Positions 34,462 through 43,947 are shown, numbered from the stretch's first letter. The stretch: 64,000 nucleotides of DNA from Suilimivivens aceti (GCF_025567405.1 NZ_JAOQKJ010000010.1:38184-102183); one strand, 5' to 3'. The notes: generated by a model not told the origin, from the letters alone. Numbers and translations are program-made.

Positions 34462-35493
34462 ATGAAAAACAGAGTAACCATCAGGGATGTAGCAGCGGCA
34501 GCAAATGTATCCGTTGCCACAGTATCCTATGTATTAAACGGCAAGAAAAAAGTATCAGAAGAAACCAGACAGAAAATACTGGCAGTGATAGATGAGCTTG
34601 GTTTTGTACCGGATCTGAATGCCCGTGGATTATCCGTTAAGGATACGAAGCTGCTTGGGGTTGTTGTTCCCCAGACAGAGCCGGGAAGCAAGCTGATGTT
34701 CCATAATATTTTTTACAGTGAATTACTGGGAAGCATCGAATATGCTGCAAGGCAGCGGGGCTATCATGTTATTATTTCCGCTACGGATGTGACAGAGGAT
34801 TACCTTCATCTGATCCAGGAAAGGAATCTGGCTGGGGTGATCATCATTGGAACCTACCAGAATCGTTTCTTCAGCGAACTGAAAACACTGGACGTGCCGG
34901 TTGTGCTGATCGACAGTTACTGTAAATATGATTATTTTCATAAGCTGAGGATTGATGACGAAGACTGTTCCTATCAGGCGACAGAATATGTGATCCGCCA
35001 GGGACACAGAAGGATTGGACTGGTGACCGGTCATCTACAGGAAGATGGCGTTATGCAGAAACGTTATCGCGGTTTCCTGCGGGCATTTGAGCAGAATGGA
35101 CTCACTTTTTCTGGTGAAAATCTGTATGAAGCAACTGTGGATTATGAAAGTGGTGTCCGGGCAGCTGACTGGTTTGCGGATACGAAGGCAGATATTACGG
35201 CAGTCGTTGCCACAGCGGATGTACTGGCGATCGGCCTGATGAAGGGTTTTTACGAAAAAGGCATCCGGGTACCGGAGGAGGTATCCATTATAGGATTTGA
35301 TGATCTTGATATCTCCAAGTACACGACGCCGGGACTTACGACAGTGAAACAGCCCATATCAGCCAAGGGAGAGCGTGCCGTTGAAATACTGATCGAGAAT
35401 ATAGAAAATCCCAAGATGGAAAAAGTGGAAGAAGTATTTCCGGTAGAATTAATAGAAAGACAAAGTATCAGAAAAAGAGTGGAGACAACATGA
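34462..35493 (+). CDS. LacI-family transcriptional repressor
   Basis: Sugar-responsive repressor of 343 residues. An ATG at 34447 would add 5 residues; 34462 is preferred because LacI proteins start close to the helix-turn-helix. The DNA-binding domain reads VTIRDVAAAANVSVATVSYVLNG, followed by the hinge and a periplasmic-binding-type effector domain (DDEDCSYQATEYVIRQGHRRIGLVTG, VSIIGFDDLDISKYTTPGLTTVKQP). It is coupled to the GH31 gene by ATGA overlap. The inducer is probably an alpha-glucoside handled by the same operon. Confidence 0.92.
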   Translation: MKNRVTIRDVAAAANVSVATVSYVLNGKKKVSEETRQKILAVIDELGFVPDLNARGLSVKDTKLLGVVVPQTEPGSKLMFHNIFYSELLGSIEYAARQRGYHVIISATDVTEDYLHLIQERNLAGVIIIGTYQNRFFSELKTLDVPVVLIDSYCKYDYFHKLRIDDEDCSYQATEYVIRQGHRRIGLVTGHLQEDGVMQKRYRGFLRAFEQNGLTFSGENLYEATVDYESGVRAADWFADTKADITAVVATADVLAIGLMKGFYEKGIRVPEEVSIIGFDDLDISKYTTPGLTTVKQPISAKGERAVEILIENIENPKMEKVEEVFPVELIERQSIRKRVETT

Positions 35494-37301
35494 TTTTTGA
35501 AATAATAAAAGGACAGGGCTATCAGAAGAGGATTCCGTTGGGAAACGGACTGTATGCACAGATCAGGCGGACTGAAGCAGAAAAGCTTGTGATTGACGTA
35601 CCATATCAGGGTGTGTATGGTCTTGGAGAAAAGTTCGATTCTGTTAATCAGAAAGGAAAGACCGTAGAGACACAGGTAATTGAAAAGTTCTGTAATCAGG
35701 GAAATATCAGCTATTGCGTGACACCGTTTTTTATTACAGATTCCGGTTTTGGTATTTATATCAAAACCGGAAAAAAGACAGTGATTTCCCTGCAGGATGA
35801 AATTATATGTGAGATCCCGAAAGAAGCAGAGGTTACTGTTTTTACTGGAAGTATTGGAGAAATCATACAGGATTATGTGGGTCTGTTCCAGAAACCTAAG
35901 CTGCCGCCAAGATACGCATTTGGAATCTGGGTATCGGCCAATCACTGGAACTGTGAGGCAGATGTAGACAGGCTGCTTGCAGAGCTGGAAGAATATAGGT
36001 TTCCTGCAAGTGTGATCGTGCTGGAGGCATGGAGTGATGAAGCGACTTTTTACATCTGGAACGGAGCTGAATATAAGCCGGAGAAGTCCAAAGAAGGATT
36101 CAGCTATGAGGATTTTGATTTCAGAAACAGTCCTTACTGGAAGGATCCAAAGGGAATGATCGAAAAACTTCATGAAAAAGGAAAGAAGCTGGTACTCTGG
36201 CAGATACCGGTATTTAAAGGAATGGAACCTGACAGAACATCAGAGCAGCTTGACCTTGATAAGGAATATGCCATAGAGCATGGACTGGCAGTTCTCAATA
36301 AGGATGGAACACCGTATGAAATACCGGAAGGAAACTGGTTTGAAGGCTCCTACATACCGGATTTTACCAATGAAAAAACAAGGGAATTCTGGTTTCGTAA
36401 GAGACAGTATCTGACGGATATAGGCGTGGATGGATTCAAAACAGATGGCGGAGAGTTCATTTATTCCAAAGATGTATTATTTTCAGATGGAACAGATGGA
36501 GAAGAGGGCAAGAACCAGTACTGTCAGGATTATATCAATGCGTATAGTCACTTTATTACAGAGGATCAGGTATTGTTCAGCCGTGCTGGATATGCAGGTG
36601 CTTCCGGAACCCCTATCTTATGGGCAGGAGATCACCAGTCAACCAATGATGAGTTAAAGAATGTACTTCGGGCGGCTCTTTCATCTGCCATGAGTGGGAT
36701 TCTTTTCTGGAGCTTTGATATAGGGGGATTTGCGGGACCGCTGCCCAGTCTTGACTTGTACAGAAGATCTACCCAGATGGCAGTATTTACTCCGGTTATG
36801 CAGTGGCATTCAGAACCGGATGGAGGTCAGTTCAGGGAACTGATGCCGGGAGCTGAGGGCAATAATGAAAGAAGCCCCTGGAATATAGCAATGGCATATA
36901 ACAAGCCGGAATTTATCGAGGAAATGCGATACTGGCATATGCTCAGGAAAGCGTTACTGCCCTATATTTATGAATCTGCACAGACTGCAGTCCGTGAGAG
37001 CAGACCAATGATGCGGCCGCTTGTATTTGATTATCAGGCTGACAGAGCTGTGACAGACATAGAGGATGAATACCTGTTTGGAGACAGCCTGCTGGTTGCT
37101 CCTTTTATGGAAGAGGATCAGACATCCAGAAAGGTATATCTGCCGGAAGGAAAATGGCATGATCTTTTTACTGGCAGATGCTATGAAGGAAAGAAATGGC
37201 ATGAATCAGACAGAAAATCCAGACTGCCGGTTTATATAAAGGCAGATGCCACGATCCCTGTGGATCATAATGGAAAAACAATCATGGTAAAGGGGGGATG
37301 A
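35490..37301 (+). CDS. Glycoside hydrolase family 31 enzyme (short form)
   Basis: Cytoplasmic GH31 enzyme of 603 residues with no signal peptide. The nucleophile Asp lies in GVDGFKTDGGEF and the acid/base Asp in ILWAGDHQSTND. RYAFGIWVSANHWN and the late SLLVAPFMEEDQTSRKVYLPEG are GH31 features. The KTDGGE catalytic block differs from the WNDMNE of the second GH31 in this operon, so the two should cut different linkages. Whether it is an alpha-glucosidase, alpha-xylosidase or alpha-galactosidase cannot be decided. It overlaps the LacI gene by 4 bases. Confidence 0.85.
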   Translation: MIFEIIKGQGYQKRIPLGNGLYAQIRRTEAEKLVIDVPYQGVYGLGEKFDSVNQKGKTVETQVIEKFCNQGNISYCVTPFFITDSGFGIYIKTGKKTVISLQDEIICEIPKEAEVTVFTGSIGEIIQDYVGLFQKPKLPPRYAFGIWVSANHWNCEADVDRLLAELEEYRFPASVIVLEAWSDEATFYIWNGAEYKPEKSKEGFSYEDFDFRNSPYWKDPKGMIEKLHEKGKKLVLWQIPVFKGMEPDRTSEQLDLDKEYAIEHGLAVLNKDGTPYEIPEGNWFEGSYIPDFTNEKTREFWFRKRQYLTDIGVDGFKTDGGEFIYSKDVLFSDGTDGEEGKNQYCQDYINAYSHFITEDQVLFSRAGYAGASGTPILWAGDHQSTNDELKNVLRAALSSAMSGILFWSFDIGGFAGPLPSLDLYRRSTQMAVFTPVMQWHSEPDGGQFRELMPGAEGNNERSPWNIAMAYNKPEFIEEMRYWHMLRKALLPYIYESAQTAVRESRPMMRPLVFDYQADRAVTDIEDEYLFGDSLLVAPFMEEDQTSRKVYLPEGKWHDLFTGRCYEGKKWHESDRKSRLPVYIKADATIPVDHNGKTIMVKGG

Positions 37302-37344
37302 TACAAAGGACATATTCTGAATTTCATACAGGGAAACATGGGAG

Positions 37345-37358
37345 GTTAACCGTTTAAA
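37345..37358. promoter_or_regulatory. LacI-family operator 2 (imperfect)
   Basis: GTTAACCGTTTAAA matches operator 1 at 12 of 14 positions. It lies 24 bases before the binding-protein gene, in the 80-base gap after the first GH31. No clear promoter was seen beside it, so it may act as a roadblock or auxiliary site. Confidence 0.65.
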
Positions 37359-37381
37359 ATGAAAAAGGAGAGCATACAGAT

Positions 37382-38722
37382 ATGAGAAAAAAATTAATTT
37401 CACTTTTATTAACAGGCGTATTAACAGCATCACTGCTTGCGGGATGCGGATCTACAGATAACAGTAACAGTGCAGCTTCTGAAAATACAGCAGCTGCAGA
37501 AGAGACAGCTTCAGCAGGAGAGGATCAGGAAGCCGTTGATCTGGCTGGAACAGAGACAACTGAAGAAGCAGTGGAAATTACTTATGCGAATTTCAATGCT
37601 TCCGGTGGAAATGAGGAAACGCTTCAGAAAATGTATGAGGCTTTTCATGAAGAGTATCCCAACATTACAGTAAATATTGAAACAATCGGGTATGATGACT
37701 ATTTTACACAGATGCAGACAAGAGTAGCAGGCGGTACTGCACCGGACTGTTATGAGTTAAATATCGAAAATTTTGCTGCCTATGCAAATAAGGGAGTCCT
37801 GGCAGAGCTGACCGGTATTGATACCAGTGGATACAATGCAACAGCACTGAATGCGTTTTCTGTGAATGGCAAGCAGTACGGTGTTCCTGGAAATTTCTCA
37901 AACGTAGTTCTAATTTATAATAAAGACCTGTTTGATCAGGCCGGAGTTGCTTATCCAACAGACGACTGGACATGGGATGATGCCATGGATGCCTGTGAGA
38001 AGATCAGTGCGCTTGGTGATGATATTTATGGCATTTACCAGCCAATTACCTTTAATGAATTTTTTAAGGTGGCAGCCCAGTATGGCGGAGGTGTCTTAAA
38101 TGCAGATAAGACAGAGTTTACTATTAATTCAGAAGAAAATCTGAAAGCAGCAACCATGATGATCAGTAAGGTTACAGATACGAATGTACAGCCTACAGAA
38201 GCACAGATGGGAGGCATGGGTGACTGGGATCTGTTTGAAAGCGGAAGACTTGGCATGATTCCTACAGGTATCTGGGCATTCAATACTTTTGCAGATGCAT
38301 GCGACTTTAACTGGGATATCTGTGTAGAGCCGGGTGGAACGCAGAAAGCAACCCACTTCTTCAGTAATGCACTTGTAGTTAATGCAGACAGTGATAAGAA
38401 GGAAGCTGCTGCTACATGGATCAACTGGCTGGCTTCCAGTGATACATCAGCCCAGATGAGAATTGATGCTGGATGGGATCTTCCCGCAATCAGCAATGAA
38501 GAAGTACTTTCCGGATACCTGAAGCTGACACCTCCGGAAAACCGTCAGGCTGTATTTGATTCCTTAAATTATCTTACAGTTGCTCCTATTATAGAGGATT
38601 ATTCACTGATGTCAGATATTATTACCGGTAAACTGAGTCTGGCAGCAGGTGGAGAGATTACAGTACAGGAAGCACTGGATCAGGCACAGGAAGAGTGCAG
38701 TGCACAGATTTCATTACAGTAA
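37382..38722 (+). CDS. ABC transporter sugar-binding lipoprotein
   Basis: Extracellular family 1 solute-binding lipoprotein of 446 residues. Signal peptide with Cys22 in the lipobox LLAGC, a low-complexity Ser/Glu/Ala linker, then the binding fold from about residue 60 (EITYANFNASGGNEETLQKMYEAF, YNKDLFDQAGVAYPTDDWTWDD, MIPTGIWAFNTF). AAAAAGGAGAG precedes the start. It feeds the two MalF/MalG-type permeases downstream. No ATPase gene is present, so a shared MsmK/MalK-type ATPase encoded elsewhere must power it. Confidence 0.9.
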   Translation: MRKKLISLLLTGVLTASLLAGCGSTDNSNSAASENTAAAEETASAGEDQEAVDLAGTETTEEAVEITYANFNASGGNEETLQKMYEAFHEEYPNITVNIETIGYDDYFTQMQTRVAGGTAPDCYELNIENFAAYANKGVLAELTGIDTSGYNATALNAFSVNGKQYGVPGNFSNVVLIYNKDLFDQAGVAYPTDDWTWDDAMDACEKISALGDDIYGIYQPITFNEFFKVAAQYGGGVLNADKTEFTINSEENLKAATMMISKVTDTNVQPTEAQMGGMGDWDLFESGRLGMIPTGIWAFNTFADACDFNWDICVEPGGTQKATHFFSNALVVNADSDKKEAAATWINWLASSDTSAQMRIDAGWDLPAISNEEVLSGYLKLTPPENRQAVFDSLNYLTVAPIIEDYSLMSDIITGKLSLAAGGEITVQEALDQAQEECSAQISLQ

Positions 38723-38742
38723 AAGCAGAATTTGAAAAGACA

Positions 38743-38779
38743 GGTAAACTGCTGCATGCAAGCCATGCGGCAGTTTACC
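38743..38779 (+). other. Intercistronic stem-loop between binding protein and permease genes
   Basis: Arms GGTAAACTGCTGCATG (38743-38758) and CATGCGGCAGTTTACC (38764-38779) form a 16-pair stem with one wobble and a 5-base loop. No T-run follows, so it is not an ordinary terminator. Such hairpins commonly protect the upstream binding-protein mRNA and set its excess over the permeases. Confidence 0.75.
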
Positions 38780-38801
38780 AGGAGTCTTATAAGGAAAAAA
38801 T

Positions 38802-39707
38802 ATGAGTAAAAGGAAAGAAAAAAGAGCTTTCAGAAATGCAATTCCCTTTATGCTGCCAAGTCTTGTGGGAATGATCGTTTTCAGCTTACTGCCTATCCTG
38901 ATCTCCATTGTGATCAGCTTTACAGGGTGGAATGGGTTGGACAGACTGTCATGGAAGACACTGGCAGATAATTTTGTTTTTCTGGATAATTACAAACAGA
39001 TACTGGGAACAGGTGAGTTCTGGAAAGTGCTTGGCCATACCTGCTACTATATCGTGCTGTATATTCCGCTGGTTTTAGTCATGTCGCTTGTGATTGCTTC
39101 TATTTTGAACAGAAATATGAAGGGAATCACAGTATTCCGTGTCATGTACTATATTCCGGTGCTTACTTCATGGGTGGCAGCCAGTCTGATCTGGAAATGG
39201 GTATTAAGTCCACAGTATGGAATTTTAAACCAGCTGCTTGGATATCTTGGTATTTCTGGACCGGGATGGCTGACAGATAAGGTATGGGCAATGCCTGCGA
39301 TCGTGCTTGCTTCTGTATGGAAGGATATGGGATTTTATGGTTTGTTTCTTTTATCGGGCTTAAAAGCGATCGATACCGGATATTATGAAGCTGCAACAGT
39401 GGATGGAGCAGGAAAAATGAAGCAGTTTTTTTCCATTACACTGCCACTCTTAAGTCCATCCATGTTTTTCTGTATTATCATGGCACTGATCAATGCTTTT
39501 CAGCTGTTCCCACAGGTACAGATCATGACAGAGGGTGGACCAAACGGTGCAACACAGGTTATGGTAGAGAGAATTTATACTTATGGATTCAAGTACTTTA
39601 AGATGGGATATGCTTCAGCATATTCATGGCTTCTGTTTGTTATCATTTTTGCTCTGACGCTGGTTCAGATGAAATTACAAAATAAGTGGGTGCATTATGA
39701 ATCATAA
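38802..39707 (+). CDS. ABC sugar transporter permease (MalF/UgpA type)
   Basis: Inner-membrane permease of 301 residues with six predicted membrane segments. The EAA loop contacting the ATPase reads YEAATVDGAGKMKQFFSITL. The N-terminal MLPSLVGMIVFSLLPILISI is typical. It overlaps the second permease by 11 bases. Confidence 0.92.
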   Translation: MSKRKEKRAFRNAIPFMLPSLVGMIVFSLLPILISIVISFTGWNGLDRLSWKTLADNFVFLDNYKQILGTGEFWKVLGHTCYYIVLYIPLVLVMSLVIASILNRNMKGITVFRVMYYIPVLTSWVAASLIWKWVLSPQYGILNQLLGYLGISGPGWLTDKVWAMPAIVLASVWKDMGFYGLFLLSGLKAIDTGYYEAATVDGAGKMKQFFSITLPLLSPSMFFCIIMALINAFQLFPQVQIMTEGGPNGATQVMVERIYTYGFKYFKMGYASAYSWLLFVIIFALTLVQMKLQNKWVHYES

Positions 39708-40533
39708 TAAATTTGGAGAAAAGCTGAAAATTATATGGAACTATGTTCTGGCATGCCTGATTGCGATTATCGTGATGATCCCGTTTTTCTGGATGCTATC
39801 CACTTCCTTTAAAAGTAAGGGAGCGTTAATGCAGATTCCGGTTGAGTGGATTCCGAAGGAGCCTACGCTGGATGGATACAAAATGGTATTTTCAAGATTC
39901 CCGTTCCTTAGGGCGATCCTGAACAGCTTTCTGATCACCTGCAGCTACACAGTAGTTACGATCCTTTCAGCATCCATGGCGGCATTTGCTTTTACCAAGA
40001 TACAGTTTCCCTACGCAAATGTGATATTTAAGTTATATCTGGCATCCATGATGATTCCCACACAGGTGACCATGATCCCGCTGTTTGTGATCATGAATAA
40101 TCTGGGACTGATCAATACCTATCCCAGTGTGATCCTGCCATCGCTGTTCCGTGCTTTCGCAGTATTCATGTTGGTACAGCAGATGAGAGGAATCCCCAAT
40201 GATTACATGGAAGCTGCGCAGCTTGATGGTGCAGGTCTGTTCAGGATTTACAGGACAGTGATCCTTCCTCTTACCAAATCAGCGATTGCAACACTGACCA
40301 TTACTACCTTTATGGAAAGCTGGAATGACTATCTGTGGCCATTACTTATGCTGAATGATAAAAATAAAATGACACTGACACTGGCATTAAACAGCTTGAA
40401 CGGACAGTATGGTACAGAGTATAATATTTTAATGGCAGGAAGTTTACTTTCTATGATACCGATTATTGTTATTTATACTCTTGCTCAAAAATACTTTAAG
40501 GAAGGATTAATGGCTGGCGGCGTAAAGGGCTAG
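39697..40533 (+). CDS. ABC sugar transporter permease (MalG/UgpE type)
   Basis: Inner-membrane permease of 278 residues. The EAA loop is MEAAQLDGAGLFRIYRTVIL. IPFFWMLSTSFKSKGALMQIP and the terminal LAQKYFKEGLMAGGVKG are classic for this subunit. It starts inside the end of the first permease gene, and the second GH31 gene begins 14 bases later. Confidence 0.93.
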   Translation: MNHNKFGEKLKIIWNYVLACLIAIIVMIPFFWMLSTSFKSKGALMQIPVEWIPKEPTLDGYKMVFSRFPFLRAILNSFLITCSYTVVTILSASMAAFAFTKIQFPYANVIFKLYLASMMIPTQVTMIPLFVIMNNLGLINTYPSVILPSLFRAFAVFMLVQQMRGIPNDYMEAAQLDGAGLFRIYRTVILPLTKSAIATLTITTFMESWNDYLWPLLMLNDKNKMTLTLALNSLNGQYGTEYNILMAGSLLSMIPIIVIYTLAQKYFKEGLMAGGVKG

Positions 40534-40547
40534 TCCGGGATGAAATT

Positions 40548-42542
40548 ATGGTAAAAAAATACAGCTTTGGCAATCCCATTGAAACAGATGCAGTTGTAAA
40601 GGATATTGCAGAAACTGAATGGAAGGACGGCATATTCAGAAAAGAGGGCAATTCTTTTCACTATACACTCCGGCCGGATGAGATCATTTACGGTCTTGGC
40701 GAAAATGTACGTGGCATGAATAAGAGAGGCTGGCGGTATGTGAGTGAATGTGCGGACAATCCGAATCACTGCGAGCATACAAATTCTCTTTATGGAGCCC
40801 ACAATTTTATCATGGCTGGTGACGGCGTGCAGAAGACCTGTGGCCTGTTTGTAGATACACCGGGCAGGGTCACCTTTGATGCCGGTTATACAGATATCGA
40901 TGAACTCTGTATCACCATGGAGGATGGAGATTATAAGCTTTATCTGATCGAAGGCGCATCCTATCCTGATGTGGTAAAGGAATTCCGTGAGCTGATCGGA
41001 AGAAGCTATATTGCACCCCGCTGGGCGTTTGGTTATGGACAGAGCCGTTGGAGCTACAATACCGCAGATGAAGTCAGAGAGGTTGCAGCAGAATATAAAA
41101 AGAGAAATATCCCTATCGACAGTATTTATCTGGATATTGACTATATGGAGCGGTACAAGGACTTTACCATTAACCGGGATACCTTTGCAGATTTCGAAGA
41201 TCTGGTAAAGGAAATGAAGGAGCAGAAGATCCATCTGGTGCCGATCATAGACGGCGGCGTGAAGAAAGAGGATGGCTATGATGTCTATGAGGAAGGAAAA
41301 GAAAAGGGGTATTTCTGTAAGGATGAGGATGGCGAGGACTTTGTCATCGGTGTATGGCCTGGCAAGTGCTGCTTCCCGGATATGCTGAATGATGAGGCCA
41401 GGGAATGGTTTGGCGACAAGTACCGGATCCTGATCGACAAGGGAATTGACGGCTTCTGGAATGACATGAATGAGCCGGCGATCTTTTATTCTGAGAAACG
41501 TCTGAAAAAAGTCTTTGACAAGATGGAAGAATATAAAACAGCCAATCTGGATGTCAATACCTTCTTTGAAATGACGGATCTGATCGGTACGATCTCCAAT
41601 AATCCGGAGGATTATGCTTCCTTTTATCATAATTATAAGGGAAAGCGTTATCGTCATGATAAGGTGCATAACCTGTTTGGCTACTATATGACAAGATCTG
41701 CGGCGGAAGCGTTTGAGCGTTATGTGCCGGAGAAGAGAATCCTGCTGTTTTCCAGAGCATCCTATATCGGAATGCACAGGTCTGGTGGTATCTGGCAGGG
41801 GGATAATATGGCATGGTGGTCACATCTGAAGATGAATGTGAAAATGATGCCATCCCTTAATATGTGTGGCTTCCTTTATACTGGTGCAGATGTCGGTGGA
41901 TTTGGTGCAGATACGACAGAGGATCTGGTCTTAAGATGGCTTGAATTTGCTGTATTTACACCTCTGCTTCGAAATCACTCCGCAAGAGGGACCAGAAGAC
42001 AGGAGGTTTACCGTTTTTCCCATGTGCAGGACTTTGCGGATGTGATTGGTGTGCGTTATCAGATCCTTCCTTATATATACAGTGAATATATGAAAGCAGC
42101 ACTTCGAAATACCATGATGTTCAGCCCGTTGTCTTTTATTTACGGAGAGGATGCACTGGCAGGACAGGTGGAGGATCAGCTTCTGATCGGGGAAAATATT
42201 ATGATTGCTCCGGTCTGTGAGCAGAATGCTTCCGGCAGAGTGGTATATTTTCCGGAAAGAATGAAGCAGCTTATCTTCAGAAAAGGAACCGTTGCAGAGG
42301 GGATTGTTTACGAAAAAGGCTTTGCCTATGTGGATATGCCGATGGGCAGTGTGAATATTTTCCTGAGAGAAGGATATCTTTTCCCGGCAGCAAAGGGTGG
42401 AAAGTGTGTAGAAGATGTTGATTTTGAAGACCTGACGCTGTATTCTTTTGGAGAAGAGATAAAACCGTATGAGTACTATCTGGACGATGGAGAAACCAAA
42501 GACTTTAATATAGGGTCACATGTCCGTATGCTGAGCTGTTAA
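40548..42542 (+). CDS. GH31 alpha-glucosidase (Blautia obeum Ro-aG1-like, probable isomaltase)
   Basis: Cytoplasmic alpha-glucosidase of 664 residues. From memory it strongly resembles the structurally characterised 663-residue Ruminococcus (Blautia) obeum enzyme, which prefers alpha-1,6 linkages. Shared blocks include YGLGENVRGMNKRG, FGYGQSRWSYNT, and PIDSIYLDIDYMERYKDFT. The nucleophile Asp lies in GFWNDMNEPAIF and the acid/base Asp in GGIWQGDNMAWWSH. Products of the adjacent ABC importer are the likely substrates. It is last in the alpha-glucoside operon. Confidence 0.92.
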   Translation: MVKKYSFGNPIETDAVVKDIAETEWKDGIFRKEGNSFHYTLRPDEIIYGLGENVRGMNKRGWRYVSECADNPNHCEHTNSLYGAHNFIMAGDGVQKTCGLFVDTPGRVTFDAGYTDIDELCITMEDGDYKLYLIEGASYPDVVKEFRELIGRSYIAPRWAFGYGQSRWSYNTADEVREVAAEYKKRNIPIDSIYLDIDYMERYKDFTINRDTFADFEDLVKEMKEQKIHLVPIIDGGVKKEDGYDVYEEGKEKGYFCKDEDGEDFVIGVWPGKCCFPDMLNDEAREWFGDKYRILIDKGIDGFWNDMNEPAIFYSEKRLKKVFDKMEEYKTANLDVNTFFEMTDLIGTISNNPEDYASFYHNYKGKRYRHDKVHNLFGYYMTRSAAEAFERYVPEKRILLFSRASYIGMHRSGGIWQGDNMAWWSHLKMNVKMMPSLNMCGFLYTGADVGGFGADTTEDLVLRWLEFAVFTPLLRNHSARGTRRQEVYRFSHVQDFADVIGVRYQILPYIYSEYMKAALRNTMMFSPLSFIYGEDALAGQVEDQLLIGENIMIAPVCEQNASGRVVYFPERMKQLIFRKGTVAEGIVYEKGFAYVDMPMGSVNIFLREGYLFPAAKGGKCVEDVDFEDLTLYSFGEEIKPYEYYLDDGETKDFNIGSHVRMLSC

Positions 42543-42592
42543 ATGACCGGAAGGCTGGCAGCAGGTTTTGTCAGCGGAAGGGAGTTAAGCAG

Positions 42593-43795
42593 ATGAGTGA
42601 AACCATAGTAACACTGAAAAAGGGAGAAGGCCGTACACTGAAAGCCGGTGGTATGTGGGTTTTTGATAATGAGATCGAAAGCATCATGGGACGTTTTGAA
42701 AATGGAAGCATCGTGACAGTACATGATTTTGACGGCTATCCTATGGGAAGAGGCTTTATCAACCAGAATTCCAAAATAAGGATCCGCCTGATGACCAGAA
42801 ATGTAAATCAGGAAATTGACCACGAATTCTTAAGGAACCGTGTCAGAATGGCATGGGAGTACCGCAAGAAGACTGTTGATACGGGAAGCTGCAGGGTGAT
42901 TTTCGGAGAAGCAGATTTCCTGCCAGGACTTGTGATTGACAAGTTTTCGGATGTGCTTGTAGTGGAATCTCTTGCGCTTGGCATTGACCGTTTCAAGCTG
43001 GAGATCGTGGAGCTGTTAAAGGAAGAGCTTCTGAAGGATGGCATAAGGATCCGTGGTGTCTACGAGAGAAGTGATGCCAAGGTAAGGCTGAATGAAGGCA
43101 TGGAGCGGGTGAAGGGCTTCCTTTCTGAAGAGTTTGATACCAATGTTGAGATCGTTGAGAATGGTGTGAAATATCTGGTAGATGTGAGGGACGGACAGAA
43201 GACAGGATTTTTCCTGGATCAGAAATATAACCGCCTGGCGATCCAGAAGCTGTGCAAGGATGCCAGAGTCCTGGATTGCTTTACCCATACAGGTTCCTTT
43301 GCCCTGAATGCGGCGATCGCTGGAGCAAAAGAGGTTACTGGTGTAGATGCATCGGAACTGGCAGTGGAACAGGCTGCGAAGAATGCAGCGCTGAATGGTG
43401 TACAGGACAGAGCGAAGTTCATCTGCAGGGATGTATTTGAACTGCTGCCGGAGCTTGAAAAGCAGGGAGAGAAGTATGATGTGGTGATCCTGGATCCCCC
43501 AGCTTTCACCAAGTCCCGTAATTCTGTAAAGAATGCAATAAAGGGCTATCGTGAGATCAATCTCCGTGCCATGAAGCTGGTAAAGGACGGCGGCTTCCTT
43601 GCTACCTGTTCCTGCTCCCATTTCATGACTTATGAGCTGTTTACAGAAACGATCGGGCAGGCGGCCCGTAACGTGCACAAGAGACTGCGTCAGGTTGAAT
43701 TCCGGACACAGGCTCCGGATCATCCGATTCTCTGGGCGGCAGACGAGTCATACTATTTGAAATTCTACATCTTTCAGGTCGTCGATGAAAAATAA
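42593..43795 (+). CDS. RlmI-like class I SAM-dependent 23S rRNA methyltransferase
   Basis: RNA (cytosine-C5) methyltransferase of 400 residues. An N-terminal PUA domain covers about residues 1-75 (LKKGEGRTLKAGGMWVFDNEI). A middle region follows, with the Rossmann methyltransferase domain from about 210: VLDCFTHTGSFALNAAIAGA, DPPAFTKSRNSVKNAIKG, and LATCSCSHFM with the catalytic Cys. Its final codons (YIFQVVDEK) are repeated 20 kb downstream, making the 3' end the apparent integration site of the following accessory region. Confidence 0.9.
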   Translation: MSETIVTLKKGEGRTLKAGGMWVFDNEIESIMGRFENGSIVTVHDFDGYPMGRGFINQNSKIRIRLMTRNVNQEIDHEFLRNRVRMAWEYRKKTVDTGSCRVIFGEADFLPGLVIDKFSDVLVVESLALGIDRFKLEIVELLKEELLKDGIRIRGVYERSDAKVRLNEGMERVKGFLSEEFDTNVEIVENGVKYLVDVRDGQKTGFFLDQKYNRLAIQKLCKDARVLDCFTHTGSFALNAAIAGAKEVTGVDASELAVEQAAKNAALNGVQDRAKFICRDVFELLPELEKQGEKYDVVILDPPAFTKSRNSVKNAIKGYREINLRAMKLVKDGGFLATCSCSHFMTYELFTETIGQAARNVHKRLRQVEFRTQAPDHPILWAADESYYLKFYIFQVVDEK

Positions 43796-43880
43796 GGACT
43801 GGAAAGTGGCGGTTTGGCTACGGTATTGAGATTTTTTTGAAAAGGAAGCTATGATATTATTATCATGGAAGTAATGAACA
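43765..43880 (+). repeat. 116-bp direct repeat, left copy
   Basis: Matches 63711-63826 at about 110 of 116 positions. It covers the last ten codons of the methyltransferase gene, its stop and 85 bases beyond. The 48 bases 43784-43831 are identical in both copies. A promoter-like TTTTGA (43835-43840)/TATTAT (43858-43863) pair with 17-base spacing lies near the right edge. Confidence 0.9.
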
Positions 43881-43881
43881 G

Positions 43882-43915
43882 AGAGTGATCGAGAAAATGC
43901 GGTTGCTCTTTTTTA
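43882..43915 (+). terminator. Terminator/attenuator after the left 116-bp repeat
   Basis: AGAGTGATCG (43882-43891) and CGGTTGCTCT (43900-43909) pair along ten positions with three wobbles, loop of 8, then a T run. It would end transcription from the promoter in the repeat or from the methyltransferase gene. It is absent after the right repeat copy. Confidence 0.5.
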
Positions 43916-43947
43916 TTGTGAAGGGATTTACATATGTTATAATAAAA

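Noticed and set aside
40530..41777. Minus-strand open frame of 415 codons opposite the second GH31 gene
   Set aside because: It is the antisense shadow of a well-supported GH31 gene, has no ribosome site, and its Ile/His/Cys-rich composition resembles no protein family.
43849..43885. Tiny frame ATGGAAGTAATGAACAGAG ending in TGA as a leader peptide
   Set aside because: Seven codons with no ribosome site and no regulatory codon run; the terminator after it does not need a leader peptide.
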